Shown here: in pieces, positions 10,979 through 19,139 of the stretch
How the letters are laid out: each line of letters starts with the position of its first letter
Position numbering within the stretch: the stretch's first letter is position 1
NCBI GenBank assembly: GCA_902599315.1
Contig: CACKEY010000002.1
Coordinates: forward strand, 191,713-255,712
Origin: an uncultured SAR86 cluster bacterium
GTDB taxonomy: Bacteria; Pseudomonadota; Gammaproteobacteria; Magnimaribacterales; D2472
Length of the DNA: 64,000 nt
Direction: 5' to 3'
Made by a program: the position numbers and the translations under genes
The notes under the pieces: model-generated
What the model was told of the DNA's origin: nothing
The model's database searches: none
Seen by the model: only the letters and a program-made list of their open reading frames with translations

Positions 10979-11614
10979 TTATAACTCAATGGAATTTATT
11001 TTTATATTAAGAATAGATTTTTGCGATTCATTACGAGCATTTTCTATTGCTAATTCATATTGCTCCATTGCAAGCTCCTCTTTTTTCAAACCAACAAGAG
11101 CGTCACCTTTTATCTCATAAACCATTGGATGTTCTGAATTTGAAGCAAAAGAATCTAAAACTTTTAGGACATTGGTGAAATTCTTATTGCTTAACTCGAT
11201 TCTTGCAATATTAATTTTAGCTACTGAATTAAGTACATCATTTCCAAAATAACCCGAGGTATCATCTAAAAGTAGTCTAAAATTTTCTAATGCCTCAGAA
11301 AGATTCCCCTGTCTAGCTAGATTTGAACCATTAATCATAATAGCTAGTTGCGCATAGCCCGTACCTGAAAAAGTATCTTGCAATTCATCAAAAATCTCTC
11401 TTGCGCTTTCATTATTAGATTCAAGAGCTGTTAACCAAGAGTCATATATTGTTGCAGCATCAGAATTTCTTTTTTCCTTGTATGACTGAAAACTGATTAT
11501 AGAAATTAAAGAAATGAATATTATTGCAAGTGAAGACAATATAATCGTCTTATAGTCCTTAAAAAAATTTATAACAGCGGCAAATCTTTCTTCATCTGAA
11601 TTGTACTCTGCCAT
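10979..11614 (-). CDS. yfgM: YfgM-like inner-membrane TPR protein
   Basis: Membrane-anchored tetratricopeptide-type protein, an ancillary factor linked to the SecYEG translocon and periplasmic chaperones in E. coli. It has a cytoplasmic N-terminus of about 20 residues, one transmembrane segment at about 21-45 (IILSSLAIIFISLISIISF), and a periplasmic domain with helical TPR-like repeats rich in Ala, Leu and Asn. The 211-aa length and hisS-yfgM-bamB order agree with the family. Assignment relies on architecture and synteny. Confidence 0.85.
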   Translation of the reverse strand: MAEYNSDEERFAAVINFFKDYKTIILSSLAIIFISLISIISFQSYKEKRNSDAATIYDSWLTALESNNESAREIFDELQDTFSGTGYAQLAIMINGSNLARQGNLSEALENFRLLLDDTSGYFGNDVLNSVAKINIARIELSNKNFTNVLKVLDSFASNSEHPMVYEIKGDALVGLKKEELAMEQYELAIENARNESQKSILNIKINSIEL

Positions 11615-11622
11615 GACTTCTC

Positions 11623-12867
11623 CTAAAGATTGATATATTGGTTGATCAACTCTTGCACGCTTAGTATTTCTTGCTCACCTTTTTCACGCAGATCTTTCCA
11701 TATAACTTGGTTGTTCTTTGATTCTTGTTCACCAATAATTACTGCAAAGCTACATCCAGATTTGTTAGCTTTTCTAAGTTGAGATTTTATACTTCCATTA
11801 CTCAAAAAAGTATTAAGACTAATAGAATTATTGGCTAATCTTAAATCATTGGCTATTTTATATGTTTTTTTATTAATCTGCTCTTCACTGACAATAAATC
11901 CAACTTTTATTTTTTGAGATAAATCATCCATGTTTATTAGCTGCACAATTCTTTCTACACCAATTGCAAAACCAATAGAATGCATATCTTTGCCACCAAG
12001 TTGATTTGAGAGATTGTCATATCTCCCTCCACCAAGAAAAGCGTCTTGCGATCCAAGCTCTTTAGAAACTGTTTCAAAGACAATTCCAGTATAGTAGTCT
12101 AATCCTCTTACTAATGATTGATCAATTTGAATATCACATTGATCTTTAAAAGCGCTCACAAGACCTTCTAAAAATACTTTAGACTCCTCAGATATGAAGT
12201 CTTGATATTTAGGAGCATTTTTTAATAATTCTATGGTAGACGATTCTTTTGAATCCAAAATTCTTAAAGGATTAGAACCAAGTCTTGCTTTGTCTTTTTC
12301 ATGCAATTCATTTACATTTGGCTCAAGAAATTTAACAAGAGATTTACAAAAACTCTCTTTTGCATCCGCATCACCAAGATGGTTTATCTTAAGAGTATAT
12401 TCGCTAATGCCTAATGATTGATTTATCTGCAGAATCATAGATATTAACTCATGGTCTGCAGCTCCTTCATCAAACCCAAGATATTCGACTCCTATTTGAT
12501 GAAACTGCCTAAATCTTCCCTTTTGAGGTCTTTCATATCGAAACATTGGCCCTTGATACCACACTTTATGTTTATCTTGCTCTTGCTTTTTTTGAATAAT
12601 TGCCCTGATGATGCTGGCAGAACCTTCTGGTCTCAGACTGATACTTTCTTTATTACGATCTAAGAAAGAATAAAGTTCTTTGTTGACAATATCAGATGAA
12701 TTACCCACTGATCTTGAAAAAAGTTCTGTAGATTCTAACAAAGGGGTTCTGATTTCATTAATGTCGAAAGAATGAAAGATTTGAAAGAGCTTTGATTCAA
12801 AGTAATGCCATTTTTCTAGATCCTCGGGAAATAGATCAGGCATGCCTCTTAATGATTGAATTTTCAA
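11623..12867 (-). CDS. hisS: Histidyl-tRNA synthetase
   Basis: Class II aminoacyl-tRNA synthetase charging tRNA-His. The N-terminus SLRGMPDLFPED contains the RGxxD-type start of the family. Motif 2 appears around FRYERPQKGRFRQFHQ, the histidine-specific signature as LVRGLDYYTGIVFE, and motif 3 as FLGGGRYDNL...SIGFAIGVERI. The C-terminal anticodon-binding domain follows. Length 414 aa is normal. It sits 3 bases downstream of ispG and 8 upstream of yfgM. Confidence 0.97.
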   Translation of the reverse strand: MKIQSLRGMPDLFPEDLEKWHYFESKLFQIFHSFDINEIRTPLLESTELFSRSVGNSSDIVNKELYSFLDRNKESISLRPEGSASIIRAIIQKKQEQDKHKVWYQGPMFRYERPQKGRFRQFHQIGVEYLGFDEGAADHELISMILQINQSLGISEYTLKINHLGDADAKESFCKSLVKFLEPNVNELHEKDKARLGSNPLRILDSKESSTIELLKNAPKYQDFISEESKVFLEGLVSAFKDQCDIQIDQSLVRGLDYYTGIVFETVSKELGSQDAFLGGGRYDNLSNQLGGKDMHSIGFAIGVERIVQLINMDDLSQKIKVGFIVSEEQINKKTYKIANDLRLANNSISLNTFLSNGSIKSQLRKANKSGCSFAVIIGEQESKNNQVIWKDLREKGEQEILSVQELINQYINL

Positions 12868-12870
12868 TGT

Positions 12871-13968
12871 TTAACCTTTAACAATTATTTCAACAGCATT
12901 TTTCTTTTGGAGTTGTTCTTTCACTTGCTCTTCTATTGTATCAACAAGTTTTTCATTTGAAATTTTCTTTGAGGGTAATCCATCAACGTATAATAAATTG
13001 CTAGGTCCTCCAGTTAAACCAACGTCTGCTGCCTTTGACTCACCAGGACCGTTTACATAACAACCAATTATTGCAACCTCCAGATCTTCAGAAATTCCCT
13101 CAAACCTTGTTTCTAATTCATTAACCACCTCAATAACATTGAAGTTCTGCCTAGAACAACTTGGACAAGCAACGATTCTGATACCTCGACTCCTTAAATT
13201 GAGGCTTTTTAAAATGTCCCAGCCAATTTTAACCTCATCCACTGGATCAGAAGCCAAAGACACTCTGACAGTATCTCCAATACCCTCTGATAGAAGCATA
13301 CCTAAACCAATAGAGGATTTAACTGAACCCGCTCTATAACTTCCTGATTCGGTAATTCCAAGATGTAATGGTTGATCTAGCAGTTCTGAAATCTTCCTAT
13401 AACTTTCAACAGTCATTTGAATATTTGATGCTTTTAAACTGAGCTTAAAATTGGAAAAATCATGCTTATCCAAAATATCTACATGTCGCAAGGCCGATTC
13501 AACCAAAGCATCAGAATTTGGTTCTCCATATTTTTTCTGGAGGTCCTTTTCAAGAGAGCCAGCATTCACTCCTATTCTTATTGGAATATTATTATCAGTA
13601 GCAGCTTGTATTATTTCTTTAACTTTTGCTTCTTTACCTATATTACCTGGATTAATCCTGAGGCAATCCGCAGAATCAGCTACAAGCAAAGCAATTTTAT
13701 AGTCAAAGTGAATATCTGCAACTAAAGGAATTGATACAGAGCCTTTGATTTTTTTAAATGCCTTTGCGCATTCATTATCAGGAACTGAAACTCTTACAAT
13801 GTCAGCACCAGCTGCTTGCAATTGTTCAATCTGATTAACAGTTGCTTGAACATCAGCAGTATTTGTATTTGTCATGGATTGAACAGATATTGGATGATCG
13901 CCACCAACACCGACATCACCGACAAATATATGATCAGTTTTTTTTCTTTTTATCCAAGAATTATTCAT
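12871..13968 (-). CDS. ispG: 4-hydroxy-3-methylbut-2-enyl diphosphate synthase (IspG/GcpE)
   Basis: Iron-sulfur enzyme of the MEP isoprenoid pathway, converting methylerythritol cyclodiphosphate (the IspF product) to HMBPP. The [4Fe-4S] ligands are in ACPSCSRQ and GCYVNGPGE near the C-terminus. The N-terminal TIM barrel has SVQSMTNT and DIVRVSVPD. The length of 365 aa matches the short bacterial form. The start overlaps the rodZ-like stop by 4 bases. IspD-IspF is also encoded in this window, so several MEP steps are present. Confidence 0.97.
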   Translation of the reverse strand: MNNSWIKRKKTDHIFVGDVGVGGDHPISVQSMTNTNTADVQATVNQIEQLQAAGADIVRVSVPDNECAKAFKKIKGSVSIPLVADIHFDYKIALLVADSADCLRINPGNIGKEAKVKEIIQAATDNNIPIRIGVNAGSLEKDLQKKYGEPNSDALVESALRHVDILDKHDFSNFKLSLKASNIQMTVESYRKISELLDQPLHLGITESGSYRAGSVKSSIGLGMLLSEGIGDTVRVSLASDPVDEVKIGWDILKSLNLRSRGIRIVACPSCSRQNFNVIEVVNELETRFEGISEDLEVAIIGCYVNGPGESKAADVGLTGGPSNLLYVDGLPSKKISNEKLVDTIEEQVKEQLQKKNAVEIIVKG

Positions 13969-14540
13969 TCATCAAGCTCTATTGAATAAACATTAACATT
14001 GCTTTCATTTGAATCAAGTTTATCTGTATACAAGAAATCATTGATCTGATTATTTAACTCATTTATTTCAGATTTAAGACTTTGCTCTGGTTCAACATTC
14101 AATTCTAATGAGTCTGGCATTACTGGATTTGTAGAGGTTTCATCACTTTTTTCTTCAATAGAATCACCTAAAATCACAAGAAAAATAATTGCAATTAAAG
14201 TGATAACAACTAAAAGAGAAGAAAATATTTTATTTTTCTCTAAAAAAGGCTCCGGATGATTTCTCAATTTTTCTTCTCTTTCAGCCTTTTCAATTAAATC
14301 TAAATTAAAAATATCAAAAAACGTTGCCTCTATTGAGAGAAAGTTAGCGTATTTTTCGAAATATTTTAGTGCGTATGTTCTTGCAGGAAAAACTGAATAG
14401 TCTCCTGATTCTATCGCCCTGATATATTCAATATTGATAACTGCTTCAATTGAAACTTCAGTTAGGCTTAAAGATTTCTGCAATCTAGCGTCCTTAAAAA
14501 TTTTGCCTACTTTTGCAGTTTGAGCTGATTTGAGGTTCAT
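13965..14540 (-). CDS. rodZ: RodZ-like membrane helix-turn-helix protein, short form
   Basis: Bitopic protein that in E. coli links MreB to the cell-elongation machinery. Residues 1-90 form the Xre-type HTH domain seen in RodZ ([20 protein letters not shown], then [10 protein letters not shown] and ALKYFEKYA). One transmembrane helix spans about 106-125. The periplasmic part is only about 65 residues and acidic, lacking the beta-rich C-terminal domain of the 337-aa E. coli protein. It overlaps rlmN and ispG by 4 bases each. pilF, often found between rlmN and rodZ, is absent. Confidence 0.85.
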   Translation of the reverse strand: MNLKSAQTAKVGKIFKDARLQKSLSLTEVSIEAVINIEYIRAIESGDYSVFPARTYALKYFEKYANFLSIEATFFDIFNLDLIEKAEREEKLRNHPEPFLEKNKIFSSLLVVITLIAIIFLVILGDSIEEKSDETSTNPVMPDSLELNVEPEQSLKSEINELNNQINDFLYTDKLDSNESNVNVYSIELDE

Positions 14541-15631
14541 GACGTATTAATAAGATTAATTGAATTCCCTGTATTTTTTCCTCTAATACTCTTAGTAAGC
14601 TTGCCAACAAGTTGGCCACAAGCTCCATCTATTGCATCACCTCGGGTTATTCTTAAAGTCGTGATCATTCCTTTTTGTATTAGAAAATCTTTAAATGCTT
14701 GAATAGTGTTATCGGAAGATCTTGAATAATTGCTGCCATCAAAGGGATTAAAAGGAATCAGATTTATCTTACATGAGACTCCTTTTAATACTTTCACTAA
14801 CTCTTTAGCATGCTCTATTGAATCATTCACTCCTTCAATTAATATGTATTCAATGGTTATTGTATGTCGCTTACTTTTATCTTTAAGGTACTTTTTACAT
14901 GAATTCAACAATTGATCTAATGGATATTTTTTGTTTATGGGTACTATTTCATTTCTAAGGGTATTATTTGCGGCATGCAAAGAAATGGCTAGAGAAACGT
15001 CAGTTCTTGATGAGAGCTTATCTATTTCAGGAACTATTCCAGATGTACTGAGGGTAATCCTTCTTTTCGATAAACCATAAGCATTTTGATGCTGCATTAA
15101 ACTTATTGAATCTAAAACAGGTTCAATGTTAAGAAGAGGTTCTCCCATGCCCATAAATACAATATTTGAAATTGGTTGAGCAAATTCTTCATTGAAATTT
15201 GCTAACCATAGCTGACCTATAATTTCAGCACTCGACAAATTTCTTTCAAAACCCTGATGGCCGGTAGCGCAAAAAGTACATTGCAATGCGCATCCTGCTT
15301 GAGAAGATATACATAAAGTGAGCCTTTTCTTTTCCGGTATTTTTACCATTTCTATCATTGATCCTGAATCAAGTTTAATTAAATATTTTTTAGTGCCTTC
15401 AGGTGAAGTCAAGCATTCTTCAATTATTGGTGGTTTTATCTCTGCAACTTCCAAGAGTTGGTTTCTTAGGTTCGCACTAAAGTCAGTCATTTCGTCAAAA
15501 TCAATAACTCCCCTTTGATGAACCCATTTCATAAATTGCGAAGCCTTGAAATTTGGTTCACCTAATGAATTAAAAAAATTAACTAAAGAATCATGAGTTA
15601 ATCCTAATAAGTTAATTTTTTCTTTTGACAC
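14537..15631 (-). CDS. rlmN: 23S rRNA/tRNA m2A methyltransferase RlmN
   Basis: Radical-SAM methyltransferase that modifies A2503 of 23S rRNA and A37 of some tRNAs. The CxxxCxxC motif that binds the [4Fe-4S] cluster is CALQCTFC (Cys114, 118, 121). The substrate-linking Cys appears in GDAIDGACGQLVGKL near the C-terminus. GEPLLNIEPV and RITLSTSGIVP are typical of RlmN rather than Cfr. The length is 364 aa. It lies 4 bases after ndk, as in many gammaproteobacteria. Confidence 0.96.
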   Translation of the reverse strand: MSKEKINLLGLTHDSLVNFFNSLGEPNFKASQFMKWVHQRGVIDFDEMTDFSANLRNQLLEVAEIKPPIIEECLTSPEGTKKYLIKLDSGSMIEMVKIPEKKRLTLCISSQAGCALQCTFCATGHQGFERNLSSAEIIGQLWLANFNEEFAQPISNIVFMGMGEPLLNIEPVLDSISLMQHQNAYGLSKRRITLSTSGIVPEIDKLSSRTDVSLAISLHAANNTLRNEIVPINKKYPLDQLLNSCKKYLKDKSKRHTITIEYILIEGVNDSIEHAKELVKVLKGVSCKINLIPFNPFDGSNYSRSSDNTIQAFKDFLIQKGMITTLRITRGDAIDGACGQLVGKLTKSIRGKNTGNSINLINTS

Positions 15632-15635
15632 TTAC

Positions 15636-16055
15636 TTAAAAAATCTCACTATCGTCAAAAAAGTAAGAAATCTCCCTAGATGCACTTTCCACTGAGTCAG
15701 ATCCATGTACTGCATTTGCATCAATTGTTTCAGCAAAATCAGCTCTAATGGTTCCTGATTCTGCCTCACTTGGATTAGTGGCTCCCATTAAATCTCTATT
15801 TTTTAAAATAGCATTCTCTCCCTCAAGGACTTGAACAAAAACTGGAGCTGATGTCATATATTTAACAAGATTTGCAAAAAAGGGCTTTCCATCATGCTCA
15901 GCGTAGAATCCTGCAGCTTTGTCTTGGTCCATGTGAATTAACTTTCCTGCAACAACCCTAAGGCCGTTACTCTCAAATCTATCAATAATTTTGCCAATAA
16001 TATTTCTTGACGTTGCATCGGGTTTTATGATCGATAATGTACGTTGGATTGTCAT
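15636..16055 (-). CDS. ndk: Nucleoside diphosphate kinase
   Basis: Transfers phosphate among nucleoside di- and triphosphates through a phosphohistidine. The start [14 protein letters not shown] and active-site His117 in NAVHGSDS are diagnostic, and the length of 139 aa is slightly below the usual 143. A 36-base gap upstream separates it from iscX, longer than its neighbours, and contains a TATAAT at 16080-16085 that may provide a separate promoter for ndk and the genes to der. Confidence 0.97.
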   Translation of the reverse strand: MTIQRTLSIIKPDATSRNIIGKIIDRFESNGLRVVAGKLIHMDQDKAAGFYAEHDGKPFFANLVKYMTSAPVFVQVLEGENAILKNRDLMGATNPSEAESGTIRADFAETIDANAVHGSDSVESASREISYFFDDSEIF

Positions 16056-16079
16056 AGAGTGATTCCTAATTTTTGCGAC

Positions 16080-16108
16080 ATTATAGTTTAGTTAGTCTAA
16101 TTCATCTA
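16080..16108 (-). promoter_or_regulatory. Candidate promoter for ndk-rlmN-...-der
   Basis: On the minus strand a perfect TATAAT (16080-16085) is preceded at 17 bases by TAGATG (16103-16108), a weak -35 with three matches. The predicted start, near 16073, would give a leader of about 17 bases before the ndk ATG. The site overlaps the last codons of iscX, so it would be internal to a longer isc transcript. The -10 is good but the -35 is poor, hence moderate confidence. Confidence 0.4.
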
Positions 16109-16292
16109 TCCAAGCCATTTGAATAGCTTCTAAAATTTTCTCATTTGAACTATTCGGGTCACCAATGAAGTGATCCAGGTTGCATATTTTTTTATGCAAA
16201 TCAGGAAAACTTATCCACTGAGGATCAATTTCAGGAAAGTTTTCACACAATTCTATAGCAATTTCTTGTATGTCTGTCCAATTAATTTCCAT
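16092..16292 (-). CDS. iscX: IscX, frataxin-like regulator of Fe-S assembly
   Basis: Small acidic protein (66 aa) that binds IscS and iron and tunes cluster synthesis. The sequence follows the family closely: WTDIQEIAIELCE, then DPQWISFPDLHKKI and the C-terminal ILEAIQMAWIDE. It starts on the stop of fdx (TAATG overlap). It is the last gene of the isc operon, as in E. coli. Recognition by sequence and position is strong. Confidence 0.94.
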   Translation of the reverse strand: MEINWTDIQEIAIELCENFPEIDPQWISFPDLHKKICNLDHFIGDPNSSNEKILEAIQMAWIDELD

Positions 16293-16621
16293 TAGTGGTC
16301 TTCGGAAACCAGGTTAATGGTGTATTTTGGAATTCTAATGACTGTCATCTCATCAACAGGATATGCCTGACAGCCTAATCTAGAATTTTGCTCAAGCCCC
16401 CATGCTTTATCAAGCTGATCCTCTTCCTCATCAGAAGCATCCTCTAAATTATTAAAACCGTCTTCAATAATGATATGGCATGTTGTACATGCACAAGACA
16501 TTTCACACGCATGCTCGATCTTAATCTTACTTCTTAGGCATGCCTCTAAAATACTTTCGCCAGGAAGGGCTTCTATAATAGCACCCTCAGGACAAAATTC
16601 TTCGTGAGGTAAAATTTTTAT
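16292..16621 (-). CDS. fdx: ISC-type [2Fe-2S] ferredoxin with no canonical start codon
   Basis: Adrenodoxin-type ferredoxin that donates electrons during cluster assembly. The ligand motif is HACEMSCACTTC, with the fourth Cys in RLGCQA, and the family C-terminus PKYTIN. The only ATG in frame (16499-16501) falls inside the cluster loop and would lose the first ligand Cys, so it cannot be the start. Translating upstream gives KILPHEEFCPEGAIIEALPG, the expected family N-terminus, reaching ATA (16619-16621) or ATT (16613-16615). There is no ATG, GTG or TTG. Directly upstream, iscA ends in a run of ten A. Either a rare start codon is used or Fdx is produced as an extension of IscA by -1 slippage. 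Confidence 0.88.
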   Translation of the reverse strand: MKILPHEEFCPEGAIIEALPGESILEACLRSKIKIEHACEMSCACTTCHIIIEDGFNNLEDASDEEEDQLDKAWGLEQNSRLGCQAYPVDEMTVIRIPKYTINLVSEDH

Positions 16622-17010
16622 TTTTTTTTTACTTGGGAAGTAACTTCAGAACTAAAGTTTTTATCACTGTCCACAGTGAAACTCTCTCCACATCCACAAA
16701 CTGAAGTTGCATTTGGATTATGGAATTTAATACCTTTGTTAAAGCCATCTTCTTCATAATCGACTTTACTACCTTTTAGAAATTCAAAGCTTTTTGGATC
16801 AATTAAAAATGTACAATCATCGTGCTTGATTACTGTATCATCGTGAGCATGAGTTTCTTCGTATTCAAAAAAATATTCATATCCTGAACATCCAGCTTTC
16901 TTCACACCAATTCTGATGGATTGATTTACTTTTTCTTTTTTAAGCAATCCAGAAAAGTGTGAAATCGCTACATCGGAAAATTGAAGTTGCTCAGGCTTAA
17001 ATTTATCCAT
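16618..17010 (-). CDS. iscA: A-type iron-sulfur carrier IscA
   Basis: Carries iron or Fe-S clusters from the IscU scaffold to target proteins. The three conserved cysteines are Cys41 (AGCSGYEY) and Cys105 and Cys107 (SVCGCGESF). At 130 aa it is longer than E. coli IscA (107 aa), through an extended N-terminus and a tail ending SSEVTSQVKKK. The last codons are written in a ten-A run followed by TAA. It lies 6 bases after iscU. The next gene is fdx; hscB and hscA, usually in between, are missing. Confidence 0.93.
   Translation of the reverse strand: MDKFKPEQLQFSDVAISHFSGLLKKEKVNQSIRIGVKKAGCSGYEYFFEYEETHAHDDTVIKHDDCTFLIDPKSFEFLKGSKVDYEEDGFNKGIKFHNPNATSVCGCGESFTVDSDKNFSSEVTSQVKKK
16621..16630 (-). 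other. Ten-A homopolymer at the iscA-fdx junction (possible slippage site)
   Basis: On the minus strand the end of iscA reads GTA, then ten A, then TAA. The run contains the slippery heptamer A-AAA-AAA. A -1 ribosomal shift, or one A added by RNA polymerase slippage, would bypass the TAA and continue ...VKKKIKILPHEEF into the ferredoxin frame, making an IscA-Fdx fusion. Poly-A slippage is known for other bacterial genes such as Thermus dnaX. A sequencing error of one base in the homopolymer would give the same picture. Confidence 0.45.
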
Positions 17011-17016
17011 ATTTAA

Positions 17017-17421
17017 CTACTGCTTTTGCTCAAAGTCATCTATTGCCTGTCTAATAGAATCTTCTGCTAAAACAGAACAATGAATTTTTATTGGAGGAAG
17101 CTCTAATGCCTCAGCAATTTCAACATTCTTTATTTCTCTAGCTTCCTCAAGAGTTTTACCGATGAGCATATCAACTATTTCACTTGATGATGCAATAGCT
17201 GAACCACATCCATATGTTTTAAATTTGACATCTTTAATAACGTGAGTATTGCCTTTAGATTCGCACTTTATTTGCAACTTCATAACATCACCGCATGCAG
17301 GTGCGCCAACCATTCCGGTACCAACATTGGCTTCTTTAGGATCGAACCTTCCTACATTGAATTTTTCAGGCTCATTAAGTGTTTTTTCGAACTTATCAAT
17401 TACTTTTCTACTATATGCCAT
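17017..17421 (-). CDS. iscU: Iron-sulfur cluster scaffold IscU
   Basis: Scaffold on which IscS-derived sulfur and iron assemble into [2Fe-2S] clusters. The ligands are Cys43 in GAPACGD (with Asp45), Cys72 in YGCGSAIASSS, and His114-Cys115 in IKIHCSVLAED. The LPPIKIHC stretch contains the LPPVK-like site that HscA recognises in E. coli, although hscA is not in this operon. The open frame extends 12 codons further upstream, into iscS, but MAYSRKVIDKFE at 17421 is the family start and follows GGGAGGT, so that start was chosen. The length is 134 aa. Confidence 0.96.
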   Translation of the reverse strand: MAYSRKVIDKFEKTLNEPEKFNVGRFDPKEANVGTGMVGAPACGDVMKLQIKCESKGNTHVIKDVKFKTYGCGSAIASSSEIVDMLIGKTLEEAREIKNVEIAEALELPPIKIHCSVLAEDSIRQAIDDFEQKQ

Positions 17422-17437
17422 AAATACCTCCCAATAT

Positions 17438-18664
17438 TTAATGGGTTTGCCATTCAACTGTATCTAGATCAACCCCATCTAAATACATTTCCCACAATGG
17501 AGATAACTCTCTAAGCCTATCAACAGCGTGGTTAATCAAAGATAATGTATAATCTACATCCTCTTCAGTGGTAAATCTTCCAAAAGAAAAACGAATTGAG
17601 CTTGATGCAAGCTCATCTTTTCTTCCAAGCGCTCTAAGAACATAGGATGGCTCCAAACTTGCGGAGGTGCAAGCCGATCCTGAGGATACAGCAATGTCTT
17701 TCAAAGCCATAATTAATGATTCTCCTTCAACATATGCAAAGCTAATATTTAATATATTGCTAACTTTATTATTCATATCGCCATTAACATAAATTTCCTC
17801 AATCTTGGAAACAGAATCATAAAACTTGTTATGTAATGACTGTACTTTTTTTATATCCCTATCCATTTCCTCTTTTGCAATCCTAAATGCTTCTCCCATT
17901 CCAACAATCTGGTGAGTAGCCAAAGTGCCAGATCGCATACCTCTTTCATGACCACCACCATGAATTTGAGCTTCAATTCTTACACGTGGCTTCCTTCGAA
18001 CAAATAATGCTCCCACTCCCTTAGGCCCATATGTTTTATGAGCTGAAAATGACATTAAATCTACAGGAAGAGTGGTTAAGTCAATTGGTACTTTGCCAGT
18101 ACTCTGTGCAGCGTCTACGTGAAAGAATATTCCTTTTTCTCGAGCAATTTTTCCAATGCTTTCCAAATCATTAATTGTGCCTAGTTCATTATTAATATGC
18201 ATAATTGAAATCAAAATAGTATCTTCTCTTATTGCATTCAAAATAGCTTCGTCAGTTATAAGACCACCCTCGTTTGGTTCTAAGTAAGTAACTTCAAAAC
18301 CATCTCTTTCTAATTGTCTGCATGGATCTAAGACCGCTTTATGTTCTATCTTTGACGTAATAATATGTTTACCTTTAGATTGATAAAAATTTGCTATTCC
18401 TTTTATAGCTAAGTTATCGGCCTCAGTAGCACCAGAAGTCCAAACTATTTCTCTAGGATCGCAGCCAACTAAATTTGCGACATGAGATCTTGCTTCCTCA
18501 ACAGATTCCTCAGCCTTCCAACCGAATTTATGCGAACGTGATGCAGGATTTCCAAAATTACCATCTAAAGTTAAATGATCAGATATTTTTTTTGCAACTC
18601 TTGGATCAACAGGTGTCGTAGAAGCATAATCCATGTAAATCGGTAGTGTAACTTTTGTGCTCAT
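17438..18664 (-). CDS. iscS: Cysteine desulfurase IscS
   Basis: PLP enzyme that takes sulfur from cysteine and delivers it to IscU and tRNA-thiolation proteins. PLP-binding Lys210 lies in [14 protein letters not shown], and the persulfide Cys332 lies on the mobile loop [17 protein letters not shown]. The C-terminal [18 protein letters not shown] matches the IscU-binding end of group I enzymes. Length 408 aa. The start overlaps the iscR stop by 4 bases. Confidence 0.97.
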   Translation of the reverse strand: MSTKVTLPIYMDYASTTPVDPRVAKKISDHLTLDGNFGNPASRSHKFGWKAEESVEEARSHVANLVGCDPREIVWTSGATEADNLAIKGIANFYQSKGKHIITSKIEHKAVLDPCRQLERDGFEVTYLEPNEGGLITDEAILNAIREDTILISIMHINNELGTINDLESIGKIAREKGIFFHVDAAQSTGKVPIDLTTLPVDLMSFSAHKTYGPKGVGALFVRRKPRVRIEAQIHGGGHERGMRSGTLATHQIVGMGEAFRIAKEEMDRDIKKVQSLHNKFYDSVSKIEEIYVNGDMNNKVSNILNISFAYVEGESLIMALKDIAVSSGSACTSASLEPSYVLRALGRKDELASSSIRFSFGRFTTEEDVDYTLSLINHAVDRLRELSPLWEMYLDGVDLDTVEWQTH

Positions 18665-19101
18665 GATTGAATTTCCTTAAGAGTTATATGGGGCCTCTCA
18701 GGCTTTTCTACAAGATCTATAATTGATATTTCACTTAAAAAATTATCAACTACATTATTTAAGTCATCCCACAGCTTGTGCGAGTTACACTTATTACCAA
18801 AATGACATGTTGAAGTACCTGAGCAATTGGTTGAGTCTAGATTTTCTTCAACTGCTTCCATAATTTTTTTGATGGTTATATTTTTGGGGCTTGTGGCATA
18901 TACATATCCGCCCTTTCTGCCTCTAACACTCTTCACAATGCCTGCTATTCTAAGTTTTCTGAATAATTGCTCAAGATATGTCAGATTGATGCCCTGCCTA
19001 GCTGAGATATCTTTTAAAGAGACAGGAGAATCATAAGCAGATGAATATTCTAGGTCTGCCAAAGCATTAACTGCATAGTGGCTTTTAGTTGTAAAATTCA
19101 T
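18661..19101 (-). CDS. iscR: Fe-S cluster regulator IscR
   Basis: Rrf2-family winged-helix repressor sensing [2Fe-2S] status. The DNA-binding part includes [20 protein letters not shown]. Cluster ligands Cys93, Cys99, Cys105 and His108 ([17 protein letters not shown]) match the E. coli set. Length 146 aa. The predicted promoter places the RNA start within 2 bases of the ATG (19099-19101), so the mRNA may be leaderless. There is a near-perfect IscR site upstream, predicting autoregulation of iscRSUA-fdx-iscX. The purC stop is only 26 bases away. Confidence 0.96.
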   Translation of the reverse strand: MNFTTKSHYAVNALADLEYSSAYDSPVSLKDISARQGINLTYLEQLFRKLRIAGIVKSVRGRKGGYVYATSPKNITIKKIMEAVEENLDSTNCSGTSTCHFGNKCNSHKLWDDLNNVVDNFLSEISIIDLVEKPERPHITLKEIQS

Positions 19102-19107
19102 GCAGGT

Positions 19108-19139
19108 ATTATCAATACCTGAGTAAATTAGTCAAGTTT
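19108..19139 (-). promoter_or_regulatory. iscR promoter with type 1 IscR operator
   Basis: Positions 19115-19139 read on the minus strand match the type 1 IscR consensus (ATASYYGACTRWWWYAGTCRRSTAT) at 23 of 25 positions by eye. The -35 TTGACT (19130-19135) sits inside it; the -10 GATAAT (19108-19113) follows at 16 bases. The predicted RNA start is about 19100-19103, at the iscR ATG. The operator covers the purC stop and its last codons (Lys-Leu-Asp). A palindrome of two 8-base arms (CAGGTATT/AATACCTG, 19103-19121) overlaps the -10 and the operator edge. Repression by holo-IscR is the known behaviour of such sites. Confidence 0.82.

Noticed and set aside
13451..13725. Overlapping plus-strand open frames of 83 and 87 codons inside ispG
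   Set aside because: They are antisense shadows of a strongly conserved enzyme, with no ribosome site and no recognisable protein.
16292..16501. Ferredoxin starting at the internal ATG at 16499-16501
   Set aside because: This start removes the first cluster-ligand cysteine and the whole N-terminal sheet, so it cannot be a working ferredoxin.
17422..17457. Twelve-codon N-terminal extension of IscU
   Set aside because: It lies over the end of iscS; the family start MAYSRK with GGGAGGT just upstream is far better.
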